Shown here in pieces: positions 9,274 through 16,349 of a DNA stretch of 16,349 nucleotides. Each line of letters starts with the position of its first letter. Position 1 is the first letter of the stretch. The stretch is from Hyphochytrium catenoides. Lineage: Eukaryota > Sar > Hyphochytriomycetes > Hyphochytriales > Hyphochytriaceae. A program made the translations under genes and the position numbers. A model generated the notes under the pieces. The model did no database searches and was not told the DNA's origin. It saw only the letters and a program-made list of their open reading frames with translations. The DNA is taken from NCBI GenBank assembly GCA_900088475.1, contig FLMG01004423.1:1-16349 (forward strand), in the 5' to 3' direction.

Positions 9274-9312
9274 CTCACTGAAGTGTGTGAGGCGAGAGCA
9301 AGGGTGCCAAGT

Positions 9313-9488
9313 ATGGTCGTACAGGTGAAGAAACAATTAATCGGTTCACAGGGCCAAGCCAGGCAAGCAGCGATAAGGAGACTCAAAGAAAGGCTCAGAC
9401 GTAAGTATTTATCGGCGGGCATTCTGCTACCTTGGGTCTCCACCATTACTCTTGCTTGTTTCTTTCCCGGTTGACAGGGAGATATTAG
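9313..9488 (+). CDS. Possible small spliced basic protein
   Basis: Proposed as exon 1 at 9313-9400, intron 9401-9477 and exon 2 at 9478-9488. The intron begins with a perfect GTAAGT donor and ends with a pyrimidine-rich run (TTGTTTCTTTCCC) and TTGACAG. At 77 bases it has a typical fungal length. The spliced product is about 32 residues, very basic, with a likely amphipathic helix (RQAAIRRLKERLRRRY). Using the next acceptor, TAG at 9488, would instead give 44 residues ending in QTKTD at a stop at 9533-9535. The ATG has A at -3 and G at +4. The frame is also open upstream to 9274, so these could be late exons of a longer gene. No family is recognised. The strength lies in the splice borders; the weakness is the very short second exon. 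Confidence 0.35.
9401..9477 (+). other. Predicted spliceosomal intron
   Basis: GTAAGTATTT at the 5' end and CTTTCCCGGTTGACAG at the 3' end, 77 bases. Both borders match the consensus closely. No strong CTNAC branch site was found, which is the main doubt. Confidence 0.45.
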
Positions 9489-9618
9489 GGAGAAAGGGAC
9501 AGGAAGGGAATGGACTGCAAACAAAGACGGACTGAAAGCAAGGTGGCACGGCTTGTCAACTTAGGCAATCGCCGATATCTAGGTGACGGCGGGCAATTGA
9601 GTGTTTGTTCATAAGATG

Positions 9619-9868
9619 GCAGAAGAATCGGCAGCGGTGGGTATACTCCTTCCTCATCATGGGCACGTTGTGGAGAGAAGGTAAAGCAACCTATGCTCCG
9701 TCAAGCTGTTCCTCCTCGGTATTATTCCCTCTTCTCCTCAGCAGAAGAATTGGCAGAAGTCTACTACTCTTTCCTTAGCATGGGCACGTAGCGGAAAGAA
9801 GAAGGTAAAGCAACCTAGCTTCGTCAAGCTATTTCCTCCTCTGTGAATTTCTCTTCCTCCTCCCCTTC
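9619..9868. repeat. Tandem duplication, about 122 bp x 2
   Basis: Copy 1 (9619-9740) and copy 2 (9741-about 9868) share GCAGAAGAAT, ATGGGCACGT, GAAGGTAAAGCAACCTA and CGTCAAGCT in the same order with about 75-80% identity by eye. No conserved frame is apparent. It sits in the convergent spacer between the 9.3-kb candidate gene and VOC-3. Confidence 0.85.
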
Positions 9869-10146
9869 TACAAGACACTTGGTAGAAGGCTGGTGTTGCT
9901 CAGTTCTGTCTACTGCCACTACTTCCTCTACATGAAGAACAGCTACTCTTAACTCCGAAGCCTGTCAATGGTAGGGCTATCTTTGTCATGGGATACGCGC
10001 GGCGGCCAGTTTCAAGATGTGCCTAGTAGGTACTCAGAATGTGGAGACAACGTGCATTTTGTGAATTGAATGGCTTAACAAATGGCTACTTTGATGACAA
10101 AGCCTTCGACCCTTGTTACACCTTTTTTCTTCCACACTTCGCAGCT
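9869..10146. other. Spacer downstream of VOC-3
   Basis: It contains the 3' flank of VOC-3 (minus strand) and no supported gene. Confidence 0.4.
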
Positions 10147-10641
10147 TTAGGCAGCGGTGGGCTGCTGCTCTTTCTTCTTATTGAGCTGAGTATTAAGCTT
10201 TGGGTCTTTCTCGCTTCCAGCCTGGTGCAGCCAGATTCTGTTCCCATCAGGATCCTTCACACTGCAAAAGAGTCCGCCAGGCATGGGCTGTGGCTTGGTC
10301 ACCTCGAAGCCCTTCTCATTTAGCTCTTCATAATCAGCCTCCAAAGTCTCGGTATCCAGGAAGAGCACATCGTTGAGCTTGCCGGGAGGGATGTCCTGTT
10401 TTGGACTCGTGATAGAGCACATGCCAATCCTCGTAGTGCCGCTAGCGGCAGAAGCTGGACCCAACTCCACCCAGCGCGCCTCTTTTCCCATCATCTCAGA
10501 CGGAGTATCAGGGCACTCGCCGCCCACAGTGAAGGTTTCATCCTCTTTGACCTGCATGCCCAGGGCTTCTTGATAGAACTTGATGGCACGGTCCAAGTCC
10601 TTCACTGGGACAGTTATGATGCTCACGCTGGAGACAACCAT
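10147..10641 (-). CDS. VOC-3, glyoxalase/bleomycin-resistance-like protein
   Basis: A complete intronless 164-residue VOC protein, inverted relative to the other two copies and about 55% identical by eye to VOC-2. Module 1 has the strand SIITVPV, helix DLDRAIKFYQEALGM and ARWVEL (55-60). Module 2 runs from KLNDVLFL through LEADY and MPGGLF to DPDGN (130-134) and WLHQ. The tail is Lys/Gln-rich (NKKKEQQPTAA). The first-strand His is again absent (Ile8) and Trp again takes the place of the Glu after DPDGN, so these changes predate the family's local expansion. The frame stays open for about 83 codons upstream, but the first ATG is at 10641, which also aligns with the starts of VOC-1 and VOC-2; the extension is therefore taken as 5' leader. 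That leader contains CAAC-rich sequence like that before VOC-2. Residues 66-85 differ most from the other copies, suggesting a different ligand. Confidence 0.92.
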   Translation of the reverse strand: MVVSSVSIITVPVKDLDRAIKFYQEALGMQVKEDETFTVGGECPDTPSEMMGKEARWVELGPASAASGTTRIGMCSITSPKQDIPPGKLNDVLFLDTETLEADYEELNEKGFEVTKPQPMPGGLFCSVKDPDGNRIWLHQAGSEKDPKLNTQLNKKKEQQPTAA

Positions 10642-11521
10642 CCTTTTAGAAGCACGACTCCAACTCTTGAGTAGCTTATAGAGAGGGTTATTGTTGGCTT
10701 GGATGAACTGTTGCTTGAGGAGGTTCAGGGTCTGGCCTTCCCGAGAGCTTTTGTTGGAGCAGGAAAACTGGAAACTGAGGAGTTGGCCAGAAGAGCACGG
10801 CAGTGACACTACTTGGATACTGAGCAGGAAGAAGGTGGTGAGATCCTTAGGTCTGCCAATAAACTGGGAGGAGAGGAAGGAGGGGACCAAGAGGAGGGTG
10901 AATAGGACGAGTCTGGTTTCGTGAAAAGAATCATCATGGTGGAAAGGTTAAGATCCAGGTCGGGGAGGGAAGAGAAGAGAGAGGAAAATGGTTCTGCACT
11001 TGTCCGATAGCTGCTGGCGGTTGTTGGGCGGGAATCTCAGTCCAGATCCTGAGCGCGGGAGATGAAAAAAGAAAGGAAAAAGGGCGAGACAGAACATTCG
11101 TCAGGCAAGGGCACTAAACCACCCGCTGTTGTGGGTCCCGCTTTTGTCAGGCTTCTCCTCTGTTCCTCCAACTGCGGTAGTTGCTTTGGCCTCCTCTCCT
11201 TTCCCACTTCCTGGAGCAGGAGGCGGGCTCGACAGGCCGCCGCTGCTGCTAATCGATGACACCAAACCCAGCTGCTGCTGGTAACGAGCTCTTTGTGCTA
11301 CTGTACAACTGTAGTACCAACGGCACACTCTTCTGATAATTAGACGAGCACATGCAGCTCAGAAGAGTAGTGCTACACCTGCAGGAAGGAGGAGAAAGAA
11401 GAAGGACAGAAGACGAAGAAGAAGGACCATCACTCTCCTGCTTCGGATCCGCAGGCCCCTGCAGTAGTGCACTTCATCTCATTCATCATCACTCTGGGCC
11501 AGGATGGCAAACAGTCTCAAT
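10642..11521. other. Upstream region of VOC-3
   Basis: The minus-strand leader has CCAACAATAACC and a TATAAG near 10673-10678, too close to the start to be a convincing TATA box. Beyond this, short frames on both strands are low in complexity (Lys/Glu/Arg or Ser/Pro-rich) and none is supported. Confidence 0.45.
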
Positions 11522-11556
11522 CCCGCCGCCCACCCACCCCAGCCTCTCACCCCCCC
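11522..11556 (-). other. C-rich block, G-quadruplex candidate on minus strand
   Basis: The minus strand reads GGGGTGGGTGGGCGGCGGG over 11540-11522: four G-runs with loops of 1, 1 and 4 bases. Another seven-G run lies at 11550-11556. It meets the strict G-quadruplex pattern, and the + strand could form an i-motif. It lies about 0.9 kb upstream of VOC-3 in the minus direction. Confidence 0.7.
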
Positions 11557-11779
11557 ACGAAGGCTCCCTCCCAGTTCCCGCCCGCCCCACACCCATGACG
11601 ACTCCTTCCCGCCTCCCGCTCTATATGGGCGTTAGCGGCTGGCACTGCAGCAACCATGGTGTGGCGCTGCTTGTAGTAGTTAGGCTGTGAGAACGGTACA
11701 GTGGGTGTAGCCCTAGCCTATCAGCGAGGAGTAGGGCCAGTTCTTGGGTGTGTTTATTCTGGTCTGACATTTGGCGGGA
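11557..11779. other. Spacer
   Basis: Includes CTCTATATGG near 11619-11628 but no supported downstream gene. Confidence 0.35.
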
Positions 11780-12080
11780 GCGAGACAGAGGGGTGAGAGA
11801 GAGAGATGTTTCCCTTAGCAATCGGAGCCTTGCCGTAGAGTCAGAGACAAATCATAGATGGGAAAACCAATGAGCCAGAGAGTGAGAGAGGCAAGAAAAT
11901 GATACATCGCGGATGGAAACAGATGAGAACATACGGAAACGGAGAGTAGAGAGATAAGAGAACGTGATAGAGAGAGAGATAAAGGAAAGAAATAGAGATA
12001 AAGCTAAGAAAGAGAGAGAGAGATAAGAGAGAGAGAGACAGATGGAGAGACAGAGGGACAGAGAGAGGGGGAAAGGGGAA
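11780..12080. repeat. Purine tract (GA/GATA-rich)
   Basis: The + strand is almost entirely A and G with occasional T and C, including interrupted (GA)n from about 12009 to 12039. It is the purine-rich partner of the pyrimidine-rich block that starts at 12229. Confidence 0.8.
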
Positions 12081-12228
12081 GAGACAGAGGAAGTTTCTGC
12101 TTGGCATCGTCTGCTGAGGGGGCGACCATCACTCCATTGGCCCGCTACCCTGTGCCTTTCTGTGGAAGGAAAGAGAATAAAGACCAAAAACCAGAGGATT
12201 GACCAGATGATTGAAGCTGCTGTTCTCG

Positions 12229-12264
<36 letters not shown>
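12229..12264. repeat. (CT)n microsatellite
   Basis: CT units interrupted once by TTT near 12242-12244. Complementary to the GA tract at about 12009-12039, so the two could pair across a spacer of about 190 bases. Confidence 0.95.

Positions 12265-12300
<36 letters not shown>
12265..12300. repeat. (TATC)9 microsatellite
   Basis: Nine perfect TATC units (GATA on the other strand) directly joined to the (CT)n array, forming a compound microsatellite. Confidence 0.97.
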
Positions 12301-12301
<1 letters not shown>

Positions 12302-13340
12302 CTTTCCCCTTTCTTATGTAATCTTCATCCGGCCTCCGGCGCTCTGCTGCTTCTCTCTGGTCATCGGCTCTCCTCGTTCTTCCCTCCAGCTGTCAAATGC
12401 TTGAACTGCTTTAAAGTTCTCTCTTTGTTCTCTGCGGCTCTCTTTGTTTACTTTCCTCCCGGGCCGCTCAGACGCATCACCATCTCCGCTCCTCTTCTCT
12501 TGCTTCGAACTTCTCCTGTCGCCCACACTTTCTCTATCTCTTGAGTGCTCACTCTATCCAAGCGTGTTAGAGAGAGAAGATAACCGCCTAACAGAGAGAA
12601 GTCCTCCTTCCAGATTCCCTCCCTGTCCCTCTCGCTTGTCGGCCATTTCTGGGCGATTCTTTCTCGCTTCAAAGCTCCCTGACATTCTCTTATCGGTACT
12701 CTACGCCTCCTGCTGCAGGCATACAAGCGGATGTAGAGAAAAATTGCGTCTCTTACCATCCCTCAATAGGAAGAGAGAGAAGACTCAGCCATGCAGCGCC
12801 CCCATACTAGCTACCACCGTTGGCCATAGACCCAAGACAGTGCTCAGGCTGAGCGCCAGCGGCTGCAGCAGGGCAGCTTTTTCTGCTGCCCCATCTAACG
12901 CTTGCTGCTTCCCCCTTGCTTTATTTTTCCTTTACTTGTCGCCTCCCCATAGCTGGTCCTTCTTTCTCTCTCACGTCAACCTTATCTCTCTGCTGCTGCT
13001 TGTCTTGGCTACATTGCGCTAGCTGGCTGGGAGCCAGTTTGCCCTGCCTTATTAGTCCCACAGCACTCTCTCAGTCCCGCTCTTCTGCTTTAGTGACAGT
13101 GAGCGTCAAAGAAGAAGCCGAGGGTAATCTGCTGCCAGAGTGCACGTTTTCTACTGCTACCTCTACCACCCAGCAAGCCGCTGACGCTAGGGCTAAAGAC
13201 AGGTAGAGACCAAGGCAAAGGATGAGCTTCCCTTTGACCGATCTCTTGCGCCGCTCTTTTTTCTGCTGCGATCATTTACCAACTTGGCATCATCCCTTTC
13301 CTCAAAAGTCTGTGCAGAGGCTTGGACTCCTAGCACCTCG
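12301..13340. other. Pyrimidine-rich gene-poor region
   Basis: Rich in C and T on the + strand. An open + strand frame of 192 codons at 12444-13022 lacks an ATG start and encodes Ser/Leu/Pro-rich low-complexity sequence, as expected when stop codons are depleted by base bias. A CT-rich stretch before a + strand gene is common in fungal promoters and leaders and may serve the gene at 13512. Confidence 0.5.
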
Positions 13341-13511
13341 ACGATGAGCCCTGTCAACAGTCACTTTTGCGGCCTCTCTTCAGAGTTTCAGCTATTGACA
13401 GTTGCCTAGCCATGCTCGCGCGTTCGGACTCATCATAACCCTCTTTCTGCTCGTCTTGCTATTGCTCAGAAAGAGGACTATCCGACTGAAAGGCAAAGAG
13501 CTAGAGCTGCC

Positions 13512-14288
13512 ATGGGTTCCTCTCCGGCGGACTTTGTCTTCCATAGCCAGATCGAGTTCCAACGGCTCCTTCTTCAAAGAGAAAGACACAGAAGAAAAGA
13601 AGAAGAGGCCGGAGAACCCGATTTAGATGGAGGAACAGTCGCGTCTCTGCTAGACGACGACTCAACCGGTAGTTCTTATGAACTTAGTCGTAGCGCAGCA
13701 GGAGTTCTTTTCTCCAAGGAGAGAAGCGAGAGAAAGAGTCTTCCCCCTAGGCTGGGAGAAGATGAAAGGGGAGAGAGAGACAGCAGCGTTGTCCGGCGGA
13801 GAAGGAGAAGTTTGACGTTGACAGTTGGAAGCAAGGACGTGACAGAAGCAAAAAAAAGGACAACCTTGGGACTGAAAACGAGAGAACATTCTGGCCTTCA
13901 TCCGGAGCGCTCTCCTCGAGGCTTTCTGAAGGCTCTGGCAGACAGTTTGAAGCACAAGAATGCAGCGGCACCAGCCGGAGCCGGTACCACCGAAACCATC
14001 CGTCTTCTTCCCTTTCATCCTCCTCCAAAGCACACCGCAGCTCCTCATCAGCCGCTTCACCGTCGTCTTCCACCGCGACCACCAAAGGAGCTAGATGATG
14101 AAGGATGTGCGGCCGGTGAATCAAGAAGTTCTTCTGCCGCCTTCATAGCCGCGACCTCGTCGCTTGTTTGTCCTTGTCCTGCAGCGAGTGAGGATGGACC
14201 TACTCCAGCGTTTAGTCACGAAGAGCGAGAGCGCATACGAGAGCTTGTTGTTGATCCACAGGACGTGTTATACAGGCCAGCTGTCTGA
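13512..14288 (+). CDS. Orphan charged, proline-rich protein, 258 residues
   Basis: A likely protein with no family I recognise. It starts at CTGCCATGG, a good context. Residues 14-33 are strongly charged (QIEFQRLLLQRERHRRKEEE) and could form a helix or short coiled coil. Residues 95-99 are five arginines, a possible nuclear-localisation signal. Residues 112-150 are Lys/Arg-rich, 168-191 are Pro/His-rich, 205-218 Ser/Ala-rich, and the acidic-basic end contains SHEERERIRELVVDPQDVLY. There is no signal peptide or membrane segment. Composition suggests a largely disordered regulatory or nuclear protein. The frame is also open upstream to 13410, after TAG, so a preceding exon is possible. Two antisense frames overlap but have poorer composition. 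A coding-like segment in another frame at 14191-14352 (RMDLLQRLV ... DDNFAGRH) leaves room for a frame change or further exons. Confidence 0.5.
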   Translation: MGSSPADFVFHSQIEFQRLLLQRERHRRKEEEAGEPDLDGGTVASLLDDDSTGSSYELSRSAAGVLFSKERSERKSLPPRLGEDERGERDSSVVRRRRRSLTLTVGSKDVTEAKKRTTLGLKTREHSGLHPERSPRGFLKALADSLKHKNAAAPAGAGTTETIRLLPFHPPPKHTAAPHQPLHRRLPPRPPKELDDEGCAAGESRSSSAAFIAATSSLVCPCPAASEDGPTPAFSHEERERIRELVVDPQDVLYRPAV

Positions 14289-14648
14289 TGACAACTTTGC
14301 TGGTCGGCACACGAACAGTAACTTTGTTGCTGCCCCATGGCTGCTGCTGGCCTGATGTTTTTTAAAAGTCGCATAGAGTCGGCCTCCGCGGGTTTTAAAG
14401 CCTATCCTTGTTGTCCTCAATGAAAAGCTTGCTGTCTTTATGTAATGAGTCTGCCTCTGTTAGATCCGTGGGACAGTCCCTAATTCTCTCTGCTGTTGAC
14501 CTACGAATGACCGTGAGCAGAGAGAGCAAGGAGCTGCTGCCGCAGGCCGTGTCGAGTGTCCGTCCATATCTTCTAAAGATTTCCGTCTTGTGCTATTCTA
14601 GCAGCTGCTCCGCAGGGAGAGAGTAGGAAAGACTTTTGCATCCATTAA
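14289..14648. other. Spacer with a short unassigned frame
   Basis: A 68-codon + strand frame starts at ATG 14420 (MKSLLSLCNESAS...) and ends at 14626. It has normal composition but no recognisable family, promoter or homologue, so it is left unassigned. Confidence 0.3.
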
Positions 14649-15093
14649 CTAGACGAAGCGCCTCTGAGGTTAAAGTTTCTTAAATATCAGCCACCGCTCA
14701 CAGGAGGTAAAGATAGCCCCATGGCCACCTTTGGCTGTTGTCGAACTTTATGCCCAAAGTATGCACTCACCTTGTGGGACAGGCTGCTAGAGAATGGCAA
14801 GACAGGCGTCCCAAAGTGGAACGCTCCTCTGTCTTTTGCAGCGATATTTGAGGGCTGTACGGCGTCCATGGCACAGCTGCTGACAAAGAATCCGTCCACC
14901 ACTCTTCTGACTCTACCTGCATTTGCCTCGAAATCTCCTAGAACGAAGCCATCACTCTTGCTGCAGAGAAGGTGGAGAGGATGGGCGAGCTATGCTGAGG
15001 ATGCCAGGAGTCGCTCGCAGCAAGAGCTCTCATTAGTTGGCGCTATTATAATTATTAGATTGAATAATAGCCTGCCTACTAGCCTTCGCTCAT
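14649..15093 (-). CDS. Tentative three-exon gene on minus strand
   Basis: Modelled on the minus strand as exon 1 at 15093-15080, exon 2 at 14960-14771 and exon 3 at 14663-14649. Exon 2 has strong borders: CCTTCTCTGCAG before it and CACAAG followed by the perfect donor GTGAGT. Exon 3 follows TTTAACCTCAG. Reading phase holds across both joins, giving about 72 residues from MSEGYKSDGF through VVDGFFVSSCAMD to SLSHKRRFV. Within exon 2 about two thirds of codons begin with a purine, better than the competing + strand frame. The first donor (GTAGGC) is weak and exon 1 is only 14 bases, so exon 1 is the least certain part. No family is recognised. A 124-codon + strand ATG frame at 14721-15095 covers the same DNA and is the main alternative. 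Confidence 0.28.
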
Positions 15094-15180
15094 AATAATC
15101 TCCGGAGTGCTGGCGCTGAGTCTACAGGAGGGTAGACCATGGCTCACCAGGGTCTCCATTAACTCAGCCTGGCCATCACG

Positions 15181-15340
15181 TTTCTTTCTCTCTCTCTCTG
15201 CCCTCCCCCACTTCTCTCTCACTCAATCTCTCTCTCTCTGCCGCCCTTTTCTCTCTCAAACACAGGCTCTCTCTAACACAGGCTCTCTCTCTCACTCTCT
15301 CTCTCTCCCCCTCCCTTTCTCTCTCTCCCTTTCTCGCTCC
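15181..15340. repeat. CT-rich low-complexity block
   Basis: Repeated (CT)n runs with short interruptions. It includes a perfect head-to-tail pair of 16-base units, AACACAGGCTCTCTCT, at 15259-15274 and 15275-15290. Lies about 180 bases beyond the end of the protease gene. Confidence 0.9.
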
Positions 15341-15517
15341 TAAATTTTTTTCCTGCCCATAAGTTCAGCAGCACATCGCACTCCCCCATGGCAAAGGACA
15401 GAAGACGAGAACCGCAGACATTGTAACGAGAAGAGGAAGCTTCCGAACGAAAGAATGATGCTGCCTTTCTCGCCCTCGACGTCTTTCCAACCTTTTCTCT
15501 GTTCCACAGACTAGCTA
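15341..15517. other. 3' flank of the protease gene
   Basis: Minus-strand downstream region of the fungalysin gene. No AATAAA is evident on the minus strand; an A-rich stretch at about 15344-15350 is the only poly-A-like element. No gene is seen. Confidence 0.4.
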
Positions 15518-16349
15518 CTATTTAGAGCATTCTGGAGGCAAATCAAAGGCATCATCCTTCGTCCTGTCAGAAGCAGAGAATCCCAACCCCCTCTTGGCAA
15601 AGCCTTTCCAGATCTCACACTGGTTTGCACCTTTTGACCTTTGTGTCTCCGCAGCCAAGATCGCGTCTCTGGCCTGGACGAAGGTTGGATTGCAAGGCTG
15701 GAGCTTCATCCCATCGATGACGAGCTGCATGGTCACAGTGTTCCCTTTCCCGCTCTGCGCCGACTTCACGTTTGCGGAGAAGCCGAGCTTGTCCACTAGG
15801 TTCCAGTACACTTCCATCAGAAGAGAGGCCCAGATCTCACCTATGGCGTGGACTTCTTGTCTCTTTCTCTCTTTCAATGCGGAGAATGTTAGAGGATTCA
15901 CCTGGAGAGACGTCGAGTATGGAGCAGTGCGGATGCCGTTCGCTTTCCCTGTCACATAGGCCCCGACGGCGAAGCTATCGTCTCTCTTGTTTGTTGCTTT
16001 CATTCCTAGGACAACCCCAAAGAAGTCTGACCATCCCTCGCCCATCCCGCCGGCCTCTGCGGATGACAGACAGTTCGCATTAGCAGGCCCTCCGGTCAGC
16101 CTACTGGACAGACCGTGGGTCAGCTCATGGATAACCACGTCATTAGACAGGGCACCGTCTCTCTCTGGCTGTACACGATTGAAGAGGAACATGCGCATTC
16201 TCCCTGGACGGCCATCGGGAGGAGCGGCAAAGACAGCGTTGTTCTTTCCACTTCCGTCCTGCGCCGTGGCGATGACAGGATCGTTTCCTTCGAAGCTTCC
16301 TGTCTGGGCGTTGAAGCCGTAAGCGCTGTAGATGTCGTGCACAGCGTTA
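15518..16349 (-). CDS. Fungalysin (M36) zinc metalloprotease, C-terminal part
   Basis: The 3' portion (about 276 codons plus stop) of a peptidase family M36 protein. The 5' part, with signal peptide and inhibitory propeptide, lies beyond the window edge at 16349. Fungalysins are secreted as zymogens and cut extracellular proteins such as elastin, collagen or keratin. Counting from the Val of VHDIYSAYGF (codon at 16342), the zinc site is HELTH at 72-76 (His72 and His76 ligands, Glu73 catalytic). The third ligand is Glu102 in GGMGEGWSDF, exactly 30 residues after His72 as in known fungalysins. Other family blocks are NAQTGSFEGNDPVIATAQDG, PPDGRPGRMRMFLFN, RLTGGPANANCL, and the C-terminal PCNPTFVQARDAILAAE and CEIWKGFAKRGLG, ending in ECSK. 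The visible part has no intron and no break, so the enzyme is probably active. GC-richer, cleaner coding than its surroundings. Confidence 0.97.
   Translation of the reverse strand, partial: NAVHDIYSAYGFNAQTGSFEGNDPVIATAQDGSGKNNAVFAAPPDGRPGRMRMFLFNRVQPERDGALSNDVVIHELTHGLSSRLTGGPANANCLSSAEAGGMGEGWSDFFGVVLGMKATNKRDDSFAVGAYVTGKANGIRTAPYSTSLQVNPLTFSALKERKRQEVHAIGEIWASLLMEVYWNLVDKLGFSANVKSAQSGKGNTVTMQLVIDGMKLQPCNPTFVQARDAILAAETQRSKGANQCEIWKGFAKRGLGFSASDRTKDDAFDLPPECSK

Noticed and set aside
10642-10890. 83-codon N-terminal extension of VOC-3
   Set aside because: The extension contains no ATG. The first ATG at 10641 aligns with the starts of the two paralogues.
12444-13022. 192-codon open frame on the + strand
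   Set aside because: It has no ATG at its start and encodes Ser/Leu/Pro/Phe-rich low-complexity sequence. Pyrimidine bias removes stop codons, so length alone is not evidence.
13662-14124. Two antisense frames within the orphan gene
   Set aside because: They are Cys/Ser-rich shadows of the better-composed + strand frame.
14721-15095. 124-codon + strand frame starting with ATG
   Set aside because: Not discarded outright, but its codon pattern is weaker than that of the minus-strand exon, which also has strong splice borders. It is recorded as the alternative there.
1-16349. Transposon, CRISPR, tRNA and rRNA signatures
   Set aside because: No transposase, reverse transcriptase or integrase motifs, terminal inverted repeats, spaced repeat arrays or structural RNA cores were seen.

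Overview
The window looks like nuclear DNA of a filamentous or early-diverging fungus. The evidence is a terminal fungalysin (M36) metalloprotease, small intron-like gaps with GT...AG borders, A-at-minus-3 contexts around start codons, no Shine-Dalgarno or operon spacing, and abundant (GA)n, (CT)n and (TATC)n microsatellites. The species cannot be fixed from the sequence alone. Gene density is low: four proteins are well supported, one more is likely, and two small spliced genes are tentative.

Layout. Positions 1-1646 are a purine-rich stretch without a convincing gene. A G-rich block (1647-1677) leads into a diverged tandem duplication of about 0.85-0.9 kb, unit A (1682-2520) and unit B (2598-3490). 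Between 4.2 and 10.6 kb lie three small glyoxalase/bleomycin-resistance-type (VOC) proteins. VOC-1 (4581-5063, +) and VOC-2 (7144-7629, +) are about 80% identical by eye and are a tandem duplication that includes several hundred bases of upstream DNA. VOC-3 (10147-10641, -) is more diverged (about 55% to VOC-2) and inverted. The spacers hold a perfect hairpin ahead of VOC-1, coding-like fragments at 8.1-8.7 kb, a polyadenylation-type signal near 8.92 kb, a possible small spliced gene at 9.3 kb and a 122-bp tandem repeat at 9.6-9.9 kb.

From 11.5 to 13.3 kb the DNA is again low in complexity: a C-rich block, a purine tract, then (CT)n, (TATC)9 and a long pyrimidine-rich stretch. Next comes a 258-residue orphan protein with charged and proline-rich segments (13512-14288, +). 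Between 14.6 and 15.1 kb a minus-strand three-exon model with good splice borders is possible. After a CT-rich block, the window ends inside a secreted-type fungalysin on the minus strand, with an intact catalytic zinc site and C terminus.

How the genes might work together: nothing ties the protease to the VOC proteins. The three VOC copies are the one real gene-family theme. They look like a local expansion of a small cytosolic VOC enzyme or binding protein that has lost the usual metal-ligand residues. No mobile element, CRISPR array, tRNA, rRNA or obvious biosynthetic cluster was seen.
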